A DNA stretch of 64,000 nucleotides from Flavobacterium hankyongi (lineage in GTDB: Bacteria; Bacteroidota; Bacteroidia; Flavobacteriales; Flavobacteriaceae): positions 1,488,001 to 1,552,000 of the forward strand of contig NZ_CP085725.1 in NCBI RefSeq assembly GCF_036840915.1. The letters are read 5' to 3'. Under the pieces are notes generated by a model that was not told the DNA's origin, made no database searches, and saw only the letters and a program-made list of their open reading frames with translations. The translations under genes and the position numbers were made by a program. Positions within the stretch are counted from its first letter, which is position 1. The number at the start of each line of letters is the position of its first letter. Of this stretch, positions 8,759 to 17,599 are shown one piece after another.

Positions 8759-10089
8759 TTGTTGTTTTGTTGATCTTCCTTTTTAAGAATTTCTTGAATT
8801 TTACGTTCTTCCCAATTTTTCCCGTATCCAAAAACTTCAATAGCATGAAAAGTTAATCCCATTCCCCAACCTAACAATGGAAACCAAAACCATTGAAAAC
8901 CAACACTTGTATTTAAGTTTATTGCTATTAAAATTGGTATTACACAACAGTAGGAAATTAAATTTCCATAAAATCCTTTCAACTGTTCTACTCGCTCTTT
9001 GGCTTTAACGTAAGCCATATTTTCGTTATATATATTTTGACTTTCCATGTATGCAACTTGTTTTGTTAAAATTGGAATCATAACTCTAAAGAATGATTCG
9101 TTTTCTTCTATTAATACTTTTCGTTCAGATATTAATCCGTAGCGATTTACAATATTTTGTAGCCCTACTCCTTTACGATCTTGAAGCACTTCTTTCTTTT
9201 GCAAATTGTTTTCTACTATCAGATAATTATTTTGGATATAAATTTTAATGTTCAGCGGTTTTTTTTCACTCACAACATTATGTTTAATTGTATTTTCTAA
9301 AAGTAATTGTAATGAAAGAGGAACTACTTTTGCTTCGTTATTACTAAAATCTGAAGGCAATTCGAAAGTTAAACTGTTTTCAAATCTCATTTTAAGCAAA
9401 TTCATATAGGTTTTTGCAAATGATAATTCTTCATCAACCGAAACCAATTCTTTATCTTTTTGTTCTAAAACATACCTATAAATTTTAGATAAAGAAGTAG
9501 TAAATTTTTGAGCACTTTCAGGATTCTCTTCTATTAATGAACTTAACACATTTAAACTATTAAATAAGAAATGAGGATCGATTTGATTTTTTAGAGTTTC
9601 AAACTTTGCAGAAGCTGTTCCTGCAATCACCTTTTGTTCCTTTAATTTATTTTCTTGATATGCTCTGTAAAAGTGAAAAGCATATAGAGAAATAGAAACC
9701 ATGAAAGTAATAATTATCGCAAAAACATAGTTTCCTGCATTTTCATTGGCTATAAACTCTGCAAATGTTTTCTTTTCTATAATTACATCTTCAGTAATGC
9801 GAAGCAGAAAAATAACAACTAATGACACTATAAATGATGCGAAAAAACCAATTATTATTCTTTTTAAGGAAAACCTATTTTCTTCAAAAATTTTATCCAG
9901 AAAAATAAAGACCGCTTTATTAGCATAACCTAAAGAAAAAGTATAAAGCATTGTGTAAATAAAACTTATCAAAAGATGATTATTAAATTTTATCTCTCCA
10001 CCATAAGCTAAGTTGATTAGTTGAATGATAATAAAAACTATTATCCCAAAAAAGAATACTTTACCAATTTCTTTATTACTAATTTTCAT
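8749..10089 (-). CDS. LytS-type sensor histidine kinase fused to a C-terminal 2TM domain
   Basis: Residues 1-145 hold about four transmembrane helices. The His_kinase domain follows, with phosphoacceptor His173 in QIDPHFLFNSLN, then an ATPase domain with N-box LLLENTIKHN (262-271) and G-box KGVGLQNIVNRYG (306-318). From about residue 350 to the end at 446 there is a complete 2TM domain with GWGMGLTFHAIE and GKNWEERKIQEIL. The fusion puts a further two membrane helices after the cytoplasmic kinase core. The gene leads a compact run of three separate 2TM genes and a LytTR response regulator, which it probably phosphorylates. The signal sensed is unknown. Met348 could in principle start a separate 2TM protein; no stop separates the parts. 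Confidence 0.88.
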   Translation of the reverse strand: MKISNKEIGKVFFFGIIVFIIIQLINLAYGGEIKFNNHLLISFIYTMLYTFSLGYANKAVFIFLDKIFEENRFSLKRIIIGFFASFIVSLVVIFLLRITEDVIIEKKTFAEFIANENAGNYVFAIIITFMVSISLYAFHFYRAYQENKLKEQKVIAGTASAKFETLKNQIDPHFLFNSLNVLSSLIEENPESAQKFTTSLSKIYRYVLEQKDKELVSVDEELSFAKTYMNLLKMRFENSLTFELPSDFSNNEAKVVPLSLQLLLENTIKHNVVSEKKPLNIKIYIQNNYLIVENNLQKKEVLQDRKGVGLQNIVNRYGLISERKVLIEENESFFRVMIPILTKQVAYMESQNIYNENMAYVKAKERVEQLKGFYGNLISYCCVIPILIAINLNTSVGFQWFWFPLLGWGMGLTFHAIEVFGYGKNWEERKIQEILKKEDQQNNKWN

Positions 10090-10112
10090 TAATCTATGCT
10101 TTTATCTTTATA

Positions 10113-10733
10113 TTATTTACAACTTTCAAGAGTTTGTTTTGCTCTGTCCAATCCCCAGTTTGGATGAAAAGGAGATTCTGGTTTAAAATTAGCAAAAAGT
10201 TCGATTGATTTCTCCACTTGAGCACAGATAGGTTTAGTATCGGCACCAGACCATTTCGCTCCGCCTAATTCAAATTCGGCTTTGCAAAAAACCACACGTG
10301 GATTGTTAGGTGCAATTGCTTGTGCTTTATAATATTGCTCCATTGCCTTTCCTGAATATTTCATTCCATTTGTCATTGGATCTTGAACAATCCACACTGT
10401 GTAAATCATAGCTTGCATTACCATTACTTCAGGGTTGTTTGGACTTTGCAAAAATGCTTCATCTGTTGCTTTTTGTGCTTTATCAAGCAATACAGATATT
10501 TTTTCTTTGTTTTCTGGTTTGAATGCTTCCACACAGTTAACCATTGCGACATAATAATTTGGTAACCAATTTGTTTTCTCTACAGATGCGATTCTTTCAA
10601 ATAATGCGGAAGCTTCAGTAGATTTTCCTTCTTTCCACATTCCAAGAGCTTGTCCCATTCCTTGTTCGTATTTTGCTTGACCGAAAATTGTTGTGCTAAT
10701 CAATAAAGCTAAAAAAGTAATAATTCGTAACAT
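10113..10733 (-). CDS. Exported TPR-like protein
   Basis: The start at 10733 is chosen because it gives a clean signal peptide (MLRIITFLALLISTTIFGQ) in a 206-residue protein; the longer frame up to 10829 adds 32 residues without family character. The mature part is helical and built of short repeats such as GKSTEASALFERIA and YYKAQAIAPNNPRVVF, in the style of tetratricopeptide repeats. It is probably periplasmic. It lies 23 bases upstream of the LytS-type kinase gene and may be the first gene of that transcript. A -7-like box sits at 10803-10810 on the minus strand. Function unknown. Confidence 0.75.
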   Translation of the reverse strand: MLRIITFLALLISTTIFGQAKYEQGMGQALGMWKEGKSTEASALFERIASVEKTNWLPNYYVAMVNCVEAFKPENKEKISVLLDKAQKATDEAFLQSPNNPEVMVMQAMIYTVWIVQDPMTNGMKYSGKAMEQYYKAQAIAPNNPRVVFCKAEFELGGAKWSGADTKPICAQVEKSIELFANFKPESPFHPNWGLDRAKQTLESCK

Positions 10734-10902
10734 AGTTTTAAAATTTAGTTTGTTAATAATTTGATATTTGATGATTGAAACCCTTTGTTTGAATTTCTGA
10801 ATCAAAAGTACTTCGACAATATCTCTCATAAAATTTATACTTACTGAACTGTTGTTTTTTGAGGATGAATTGTTTTTATAAACGTTATAGTATTAATACA
10901 GT

Positions 10903-10937
10903 ATAAAAAAAACCTGAAGTACTTAGCTTCAGGTTTA
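10903..10937 (-). terminator. Intrinsic terminator of the T9SS type A protein gene
   Basis: AACCTGAAG (10911-10919) pairs with CTTCAGGTT (10927-10935). Read on the minus strand the stem is followed by a run of eight T, 25 bases past the stop codon at 10962. Confidence 0.85.
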
Positions 10938-10961
10938 TAAAAAATTTATGATATAAATAAA

Positions 10962-12650
10962 CTATCTTTCTACTACAAATTTTACACTACTTAACTTATT
11001 GTTGTCATTTACTTTTAAAAAGTAAACTCCTTTTGTTAGTGATGCAACATTAATCTCAAACTTATTATTATCTATTTTTTTAGTTGGAATTATTAATTGA
11101 CCTATTGTATTGTAAACTTCAAAACTTGTATTATTATTAAACGAATTCAATTTTACACTTAAAATAGAACTTGCTGGATTAGGGAATACAGTTAAATTAT
11201 TATCAATCGATTCTAAAGATTCTACTCCTAGAGCGCAAGTTCCTGTTAAATTTAGTTCAATACCCATTTGTCCTAAATTTGATGGCACAAGAGTTTGCGC
11301 TCCTCCTGTTAAAGCGGTCGTATAGTAAGAAGTGGTTAAATAAGCATTTGTATAAGTTCCCAAAGGATAATAAGCTGTTGCGTTTGCTGTTTGAGCTAAA
11401 CCATAATATACTAATTGATTAGCTGCAACTGAAACAGAAGGACTAAAGTTAAATGTTTTTATACTATTTAAATCCCCATTTGCAATAGTTAAGGTATTTG
11501 TACTAGTTGCTAAAATAGTACCTGTACTACTTAAAATTACACCATATACATTTCTACCTACTGATGCTGTATTATTTGAAATAGCAGCATTTACACCTGT
11601 AATTGTTGTTGCGGTAGAAACTTGAAACGGTGTGCTCAAAATTCCTGAACCTGTACCAAAACCAACGGCTCCAGTATAACTTACAGGATTTTGGGATATA
11701 CCAAAAGTATTACAACTTACAGTATTGTTAAAGCTTAAGGAGTTGTTTGTATTCACTTGATCGGTGGGAACACTTACATTTAATGTATTTGCTCCTAAAG
11801 TTGTTGGAGTCCAATCATTAAAGTTTACTGTTTGAGTTGCACCTGGCTCTATTGTAGCAATAATTTTTGCATCGGTATAAGCATTAGCACCTGTCAAGTT
11901 AGCATTTACTGTAACATTATTTAAAGTAGTGTTACTTTTATTCATTACTAATGCAGAGATTGGAACTGGTGTGCCTAACACATTTGCTACATTTCCTAAA
12001 CTATTAATGCTCTCAATAGACACATCATTCGAATAAGGATTAGGGTATCCAAAACGCATAACAGGTCTAAAACTTGTTGAAGCTAATGTTGTAGGCGCTG
12101 CACTTGCACTTGCAGCCGAAACACATCCACCTACTAATCCAGTGGAATTAGAACCATAAGTAGCTGCCGTTGTAGCTGCTGTACCTGTTCTTACAAAATC
12201 ATAAGCAACATAAATAGAACCTCCAGTATAAACCAATGGAGTACTCAAAGTTAAATCAATATTTGTAGCGCTTGCAGGAACTGTATAAGTACCAGAATAA
12301 ACTTGTGTCATGCCAGTAATAATTGTGCTCCAATTTGTTCCTAAAGTAAAAGAAGTATCAGTACTATTTTTCATATAAACAGTTAATGTTCCAGTAACGG
12401 CAACATTTGCACCTGCTGTAGTAACAAAACCAAATAAATTCAACGAAGAACTAACTGGAATTGAGGTTAATTCTGATGTTAATACGAGCGCAGAACCTCT
12501 CATAAAAGAATGTGTACTAGTGCCATTTGGGGCACGATTTTGTGTTGTTGAAGCATCGTTTGGCGGGGCATTAACAACAGCTGTTACCTGACCATAGGTA
12601 AATCCAATATTTAAAATTAGAAATGTAAAAATTAGCGTAATTTTTCTCAT
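10962..12650 (-). CDS. Secreted protein with T9SS type A sorting domain
   Basis: The 562-residue protein starts with a signal peptide (MRKITLIFTFLILNIGFTYGQ). A long Thr/Ser/Asn-rich beta-sandwich-like region follows. It ends with the Por_Secre_tail signal (NLTVFPNPASSILSVKL ... LTKGVYFLKV ... KFVVER), which routes proteins through the type IX secretion system to the cell surface or medium. A CARDB-like segment is suggested near residues 205-310 (alternating strands, NVTVNANLTGANAYTD). No catalytic motif is seen, so an adhesin or structural surface role is likely but unproven. It is followed by its own terminator and is transcribed separately from the receptor upstream. Confidence 0.88.
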   Translation of the reverse strand: MRKITLIFTFLILNIGFTYGQVTAVVNAPPNDASTTQNRAPNGTSTHSFMRGSALVLTSELTSIPVSSSLNLFGFVTTAGANVAVTGTLTVYMKNSTDTSFTLGTNWSTIITGMTQVYSGTYTVPASATNIDLTLSTPLVYTGGSIYVAYDFVRTGTAATTAATYGSNSTGLVGGCVSAASASAAPTTLASTSFRPVMRFGYPNPYSNDVSIESINSLGNVANVLGTPVPISALVMNKSNTTLNNVTVNANLTGANAYTDAKIIATIEPGATQTVNFNDWTPTTLGANTLNVSVPTDQVNTNNSLSFNNTVSCNTFGISQNPVSYTGAVGFGTGSGILSTPFQVSTATTITGVNAAISNNTASVGRNVYGVILSSTGTILATSTNTLTIANGDLNSIKTFNFSPSVSVAANQLVYYGLAQTANATAYYPLGTYTNAYLTTSYYTTALTGGAQTLVPSNLGQMGIELNLTGTCALGVESLESIDNNLTVFPNPASSILSVKLNSFNNNTSFEVYNTIGQLIIPTKKIDNNKFEINVASLTKGVYFLKVNDNNKLSSVKFVVER

Positions 12651-12737
12651 AAGATATTGTTTTAGTTCCTAACTAAGGTAACTAATTTTACTTTAACAAA
12701 AAAATTTTGCTAATTTTTACAATCCTTACACAAACTT

Positions 12738-14879
12738 CTAAAGATTATCCAACTGATTCGTTTTCTTATCGTTACTAATCGTCCAAAAGAATCCTACAAA
12801 GAAAAATCTATCTGCTGTAGGTGTAATTGCTCTTCTATTGTATGTACCATTTGAGTCTGGAGTATTTGCATATTCGTAACCAAATACATTTTGTGTTCCC
12901 ATTACATTTGAAACCGAGAAATACAATATTTTTTGTTGTGTTATAAGATAAGCCCAGTTAACACTTAAATTATTATACGTTTTAGTTTTACCATTCATAA
13001 AAGTTGACTCATTAGGATTGTTATATGGTCTTCCTGAATTGAACGTATGAGAAAAACCAACTTGTGACTTCCATTCTTCTATAAAATATTTGGTCACCAA
13101 TGATGCATTGTGTGTCGCAACAAAACTTGGGGTTACTTGTGTAGTATAGTTTTTATAATCTCTTTTTGTATCGATGTAAGAATACGACAACCAATATTCT
13201 AAATATTTAATTGATTTACCATCTCTCCAAAAAACATCTAATCCTTTTGCATAACCAAAGCCATCGTTATTGAAATTACTGTTAAACATTGGCATTCCAT
13301 TATCATACTTTATTAGATTCTTATAATCTTTATAGTAAAGTTCTGTACGCAACGTACGTTTGTTTTTTGTGTACTGATAATTAAAGATATAATGAGACGC
13401 TCTTTCGTTTTGCAATGAAGAATTATATTTTAAATAACTTTGATTAGGCGCTTGATCAAACATTCCGTAAGCAAATGAAAACTGACTCCCATCACTAACT
13501 TTATAAGCTAAAGAAGCTCTTGGTGAAATAGATGTTTCATTAAGCAAATTATCATTGGCTAAACGTACTCCCACTTTTGCAGCAAACTCTTTAGAGAAGA
13601 AAATATCAGCTTCACTATAAGCAGCAACAATGTTTTGATTGTAATTCACTTTTGCATTTACATTAAAACTTTCATCAAACTTTGTGATAAAGTAATCTGC
13701 ACCAAAAGAAAGTTTAACTCTATCTGAAAAACTCTTTTTCAATTTTACTTTTAAATGAGAAGCATGTTCTTTATTTTCTATATCACCAATAATTAAAGAT
13801 GTATTAGTTGCTCCATAACCGTAACTTAAACCTGTTGTTAACTGCCAATTACTTCCAAATTTCCCTTTATATGAAGAATTAAAGTAAAAGTTGTTGTTGT
13901 TAAGATTTACACGAGTTGGAAGTGGTGTATTAATTGATTCTTGGTTAACATCAAAACGAGAAGCATCAAAAGCAGCATACATTTTAAACATTCCAGAATT
14001 AAATTTGTATCGATACACTGTTTCACCAGATAAAGATTGAAAAGCTCTATTCCAACTTACATTTTGTGGAGCAACGGCTTGGTATGGAGCCAAATCTATA
14101 TAAGCAGTGTTTACACTTATGGAGCTTTTCTCCCATTTTTTTGTATGGCCTAAACCTAATCCAACTGTCATTAGTGATATATCTGTTTGATCCTGTATTG
14201 GTTCTTCAATAGTATTTAACTGTAAAATACTTGAAAGTGCTCCTCCATACTCAGCTGAATAACCACCTGTTGAGAAAGAAATTCCGCTAAAAAGGAAAGG
14301 TGAAAAACGCCCTCTAGTTGGTAAATTATTTGTAGAAGCTCCATAAGGTTGTGAAACTCGTAATCCATCAACATAGGTTTGTGCTTCATCTGCTTCTCCA
14401 CCACGTACAAATAATCTTCCACTTTCACCTACTGTTTGTGTTCCTGGTAGTGTTTGTAAAGCACCAACAATATCACCCGCAGACCCTGCTGTTGTAACAA
14501 TATCAAGCGGTTTTAAAACTGAAACTCTTGCTTTATCTCCAGCTTCAAGAGTTCCTGCAGTAATAACCACAGCATCAAGCGTATTTACACTTGGACGCAT
14601 TTTAAGAATAAGATTTTGTGATTTTTCAACTTCAATAACTAATTTAAAATCATCAAAAGCGAGTAAAGTAGCTACTAATATTTGCTGCCCTTTTTCGAAA
14701 GTAGTAAACACAAATTCCCCATTTGCATTTGTCATAACACCGTCATAAGTACCTTCGATGTATACGTTAACTCCTTCGAGTGGTTTGTTTTTATTATCGA
14801 ACACTTTTCCCGAAACTGTTGTTTGAGCAAAGCTAAAAGTCGAAAATAAAGTTAAAATAAATGTAATTGTAGTCTTCAT
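12738..14879 (-). CDS. TonB-dependent outer membrane receptor
   Basis: The start at 14879 gives a signal peptide (MKTTITFILTLFSTFSFAQ) and a 713-residue protein; the longer frame to 14903 only adds eight residues ahead of it. Domain order: a carboxypeptidase-D regulatory-like beta-sandwich (TTVSGKVFDNKNKPLEGVNVYIEGTYDG), then a plug (ALQTLPGTQTVGESGRLFVRGGEADEAQTYVDG), then a 22-strand-type barrel rich in aromatic residues. Such receptors import siderophores, sugars or peptides with energy from TonB/ExbBD. No SusD-like partner is adjacent, so a SusCD glycan locus is unlikely. The ligand cannot be predicted. Confidence 0.9.
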   Translation of the reverse strand: MKTTITFILTLFSTFSFAQTTVSGKVFDNKNKPLEGVNVYIEGTYDGVMTNANGEFVFTTFEKGQQILVATLLAFDDFKLVIEVEKSQNLILKMRPSVNTLDAVVITAGTLEAGDKARVSVLKPLDIVTTAGSAGDIVGALQTLPGTQTVGESGRLFVRGGEADEAQTYVDGLRVSQPYGASTNNLPTRGRFSPFLFSGISFSTGGYSAEYGGALSSILQLNTIEEPIQDQTDISLMTVGLGLGHTKKWEKSSISVNTAYIDLAPYQAVAPQNVSWNRAFQSLSGETVYRYKFNSGMFKMYAAFDASRFDVNQESINTPLPTRVNLNNNNFYFNSSYKGKFGSNWQLTTGLSYGYGATNTSLIIGDIENKEHASHLKVKLKKSFSDRVKLSFGADYFITKFDESFNVNAKVNYNQNIVAAYSEADIFFSKEFAAKVGVRLANDNLLNETSISPRASLAYKVSDGSQFSFAYGMFDQAPNQSYLKYNSSLQNERASHYIFNYQYTKNKRTLRTELYYKDYKNLIKYDNGMPMFNSNFNNDGFGYAKGLDVFWRDGKSIKYLEYWLSYSYIDTKRDYKNYTTQVTPSFVATHNASLVTKYFIEEWKSQVGFSHTFNSGRPYNNPNESTFMNGKTKTYNNLSVNWAYLITQQKILYFSVSNVMGTQNVFGYEYANTPDSNGTYNRRAITPTADRFFFVGFFWTISNDKKTNQLDNL

Positions 14880-15006
14880 GGTTTTGTTTATTTGATGAAG
14901 CAAAATTGCAATCTCAATCGATACTATTAAATTTATAATTACTGAAATGTAGAATTTTGATACCGAATTGTAAATGCTCCATTTTTTTCTTTGAAATAAA
15001 ACCAGT

Positions 15007-15205
15007 TATAAAAAACATATCCTATCAATACTATTATTAGCCTTTTCAGTATTACTAGCTCAAGATAACCTTACTCCTTATGACGGAAAATTGAACAAGG
15101 AATTAGCTGCCGATGAATATGGGATAAAGACTATTTTTCTATATTATAAAAACAGTATCAAATACTAAGGCAACTGCAGAAGAAAAATTGCCTTTAAAAA
15201 TTTAA
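15007..15205 (+). pseudogene. Decayed YciI-like exported protein gene
   Basis: This lies in the only gene-free stretch longer than 300 bases (14904-15324). One frame reads KKHILSILLLAFSVLLAQDN, a signal peptide without a start codon, and continues YDGKLNKELAADEYGIKTIFLYY before stopping at 15166-15168. A neighbouring frame then continues IKTVSNTKATAEEKL and stops at 15203-15205. From memory of the family, secreted YciI-like proteins of Bacteroidota begin YDxxLAKKLGADDYGMKxYVxVILKTGxNT, so the two frames together look like one frameshifted, 3'-truncated copy. The lost start could be a G deleted from ATGAAAAAA at about 15008-15010. The rest of the gap shows only a candidate -7 box (15288-15295) for the next gene. 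Confidence 0.55.
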
Positions 15206-15324
15206 AAAGAGCTTGCATTAATTTAGATTTCAGTCAATTATTTTCAACTTTTAACTTTTTTTAAAATACTTTTTGAGGTTGAGTGCTTATTTTTGTAAAC
15301 CAACATGGGTAGAATCTATTATTG

Positions 15325-16605
15325 ATGAACAAAACAACACAACTTCGTAAAAATCATAAAGCAATTACTTCTCAAAAACTAATTATAGCTTCGGTGTTAA
15401 TTGGTTTTTCGGCTGTATTTTTAGCTGTTTCTTTAAAAAAATTGACAGAACATTATGAAGAAATCCTATTTCATAAGGCAAATGCTAATTGGTTCTTATT
15501 TCTAGTTTTCCCATTATTTGGATTATCTGTAATTTATTTTTTACGCGAATATTTATTTAAAAAGAAAGAAAATAAAGGCATAAAAGAAATTTTTGAAAGC
15601 ACTGGTTCTCCAACAAAGAGACTTCCAGTTTATAAAATTCCTTCTCACTTTTTTAATGGATTACTAACTGTTATTTTTGGTGGTTCTACAGGTATCGAAG
15701 TCTCGACGGTGGTAGCTTCGGCAGCAATTGGTTCTGTTGCGCAGCAAAAGGAGAATGTTTTTAAACGTCATAAAACCGAATTAGTTTGTGCAGGAATTGC
15801 AGCAGGAATTACCGCTTTATTTAACAGTCCAATTGCAGGGATACTTTTTTCTTTTGAAGTAATTTCGAGAAAAATATCTCGCTTTTATGCCATAACCATT
15901 ACTATTGCTGTGGCTATTTCCTATACTTTCATTTTATTATTGGATGAAAAACCACTTTTTGAAGTAGTTATTACAACTTGGCACTTAAAAGCATTTCCTT
16001 ATTTTATTTTACTAGGATTACTTGCAGGAGTAAATTCGGTATACCTTACAAGATGTGTCATCTATATAAAATCTAAATTTATTGAAATTGAAAAATATAG
16101 TACTAAAATTATAATTGGCTCATTAACTATTGGTGTTTCTTTACTGCTTTTACCTCAATTATATGGAGAAGGTTATCATGCGGTAAAAGAACTATTTTTT
16201 AATGCACAAAACTTAACCTTCTCAACATCATTTGCAGTTACCGTATTGGGAATCTTATTTTTAAAACCCATCATTACTTCGGTAACACTAGCATCTGGTG
16301 GCGATGGAGGTGTATTTGCTCCAAGTATGTTTTTAGGTGCATTTTTAGGGCTATTGGTAGCAGTAATTTTAAATACTTTCTTTAACGCTAATGTGATTCC
16401 TATCAACTTTATGGTAATTGGTATGGCTGCCATGCTTAGTGCTAGTATTCACGCTCCTTTCACATCAATTTTCTTAATTTGCGGACTAATAAACGACTAC
16501 ACATTATTCATTCCAATTTTAGTAGTTTGTTTAATTTCTAAAACAACTGCACAGTTTATTTATCCGTATACCGTTTATACATACAAACCAAAGAATATCA
16601 ATTAA
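15325..16605 (+). CDS. ClC-family chloride channel or antiporter
   Basis: This 426-residue membrane protein has about ten hydrophobic segments. The ATG at 15325 is preferred to the TTG just before it. The ClC fold is shown by FGGSTGIEVSTVVASAAIGS (about residues 114-133), the second-helix region AAGITALFNSPIAGILFSFE, and the late SGGDGGVFAPSMFLGA motif. The Glu in TGIEVS sits where the gating Glu of GREGP lies in well-studied members. The first filter motif GSGIP is not recognisable; the corresponding region reads NKGIKEIFE. It has no CBS domains. It overlaps the HPP gene by one base. Anion specificity is uncertain. Confidence 0.85.
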   Translation: MNKTTQLRKNHKAITSQKLIIASVLIGFSAVFLAVSLKKLTEHYEEILFHKANANWFLFLVFPLFGLSVIYFLREYLFKKKENKGIKEIFESTGSPTKRLPVYKIPSHFFNGLLTVIFGGSTGIEVSTVVASAAIGSVAQQKENVFKRHKTELVCAGIAAGITALFNSPIAGILFSFEVISRKISRFYAITITIAVAISYTFILLLDEKPLFEVVITTWHLKAFPYFILLGLLAGVNSVYLTRCVIYIKSKFIEIEKYSTKIIIGSLTIGVSLLLLPQLYGEGYHAVKELFFNAQNLTFSTSFAVTVLGILFLKPIITSVTLASGGDGGVFAPSMFLGAFLGLLVAVILNTFFNANVIPINFMVIGMAAMLSASIHAPFTSIFLICGLINDYTLFIPILVVCLISKTTAQFIYPYTVYTYKPKNIN

Positions 16606-17219
16606 TGCCAAAAAAAATTATTAAACGTGGTTATCGTAGGACAAAATATATTCTTTACAAAGAAACATTAGTTGATTTCAAAGAGCATTTTTGGGCCTTT
16701 GTTGGAGCTTTTGTTGGCATGGGAATTATTGCCTATTTGCAATATGATGCTTTTCCTAAAGAAGATTTTGTTTTTCTTATTGGTTCATTTGGTGCCTCAT
16801 GTGTTTTAGTATATGGAGTAATTCAGAGTCCGCTCGCACAACCACGAAATTTAATTGGTGGACATATAGTTTCAGCAATAGTAGGAGTATCAATGGCTAA
16901 ACTTTTCCCTGATATTATTTGGTTGGCTTCGGCTTTAGCGGTTGCTGGAGCAATCGTTTTAATGCAAGTAACAAAAACATTACATCCTCCAGGGGGAGCT
17001 ACAGCTTTAATTGCTGTAACAGGGTCACCTACCATTTTAAAATTGGGTTATTGGTATGTTATAACACCAGTATTAACTGGAGCTACAATACTTTTATTAG
17101 TGGCTTTGGTCTTTAACAATATGACGTCCAACAGACAATATCCGACTAGCAAAAAGTTTACTAAATTTAAAAAGCGAATTAAACATAAAATTTCTTTCAA
17201 AAAAACAGATGAAAATTAA
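16605..17219 (+). CDS. HPP family integral membrane protein
   Basis: A protein of 204 residues with four predicted transmembrane segments. The defining motif is LHPPGGATALIAVTG, with HPP at residues 127-129; a second conserved stretch, SPLAQPRNLIGGH, lies at 75-87. Plant and cyanobacterial members of this family have been linked to nitrite transport; bacterial members are mostly uncharacterised. Its start overlaps the ClC stop by one base (TAATG) and its end overlaps the VOC gene by 11 bases, so the three are translationally coupled. Pairing with a ClC protein suggests anion handling, an inference from context. Confidence 0.85.
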   Translation: MPKKIIKRGYRRTKYILYKETLVDFKEHFWAFVGAFVGMGIIAYLQYDAFPKEDFVFLIGSFGASCVLVYGVIQSPLAQPRNLIGGHIVSAIVGVSMAKLFPDIIWLASALAVAGAIVLMQVTKTLHPPGGATALIAVTGSPTILKLGYWYVITPVLTGATILLLVALVFNNMTSNRQYPTSKKFTKFKKRIKHKISFKKTDEN

Positions 17220-17595
17220 CAAAATCCATCATATTGCTATCATTTGTTCTGATTATGAAAAATCAAAGCGTTTTTATACGCAAATTTTAGGTTTAGAGAT
17301 TATTGAAGAAGTTTTTAGATCTGAAAGGAAATCGTATAAACTCGATTTGGCAATAAACGGAAATTATGCCATAGAGTTGTTTTCGTTTCCTAATCCTCCC
17401 GAAAGAGTTTCCAGACCAGAAGCATCGGGATTAAGACATTTAGCTTTTGAAGTAGATGATATAGAAAAAACTAGAAATTATTTACTTTCGTATTCAATAG
17501 AATGTGAAACAATAAGAATAGACGAATACACTGAGAAGAAATTTTTCTTTATTACCGATCCTGACAATTTACCAATCGAATTTTACCAAAAATAA
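17209..17595 (+). CDS. VOC superfamily protein (glyoxalase I-like)
   Basis: The 128-residue single-domain protein has a paired beta-alpha-beta-beta-beta fold. Metal-site candidates are His7/His8 in KIHHIAI, the Glu of AIELFSFP, His of GLRHLAFEV and the final Glu of LPIEFYQK. The arrangement is close to the YaeR/SMU_1112c group of glyoxalase-like proteins. It is probably a cytoplasmic metal-dependent lyase or isomerase; the substrate is unknown. It overlaps the HPP gene by 11 bases and is followed after 4 bases by an exported TPR protein, so all four genes from the ClC on form one unit. Confidence 0.85.
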   Translation: MKINKIHHIAIICSDYEKSKRFYTQILGLEIIEEVFRSERKSYKLDLAINGNYAIELFSFPNPPERVSRPEASGLRHLAFEVDDIEKTRNYLLSYSIECETIRIDEYTEKKFFFITDPDNLPIEFYQK

Positions 17596-17599
17596 AAAA

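Noticed and set aside
12738..14879. SusC of a polysaccharide utilisation locus
   Set aside because: No SusD-like lipoprotein, glycoside hydrolase or regulator adjoins the receptor, so a general TonB-dependent receptor call is safer.
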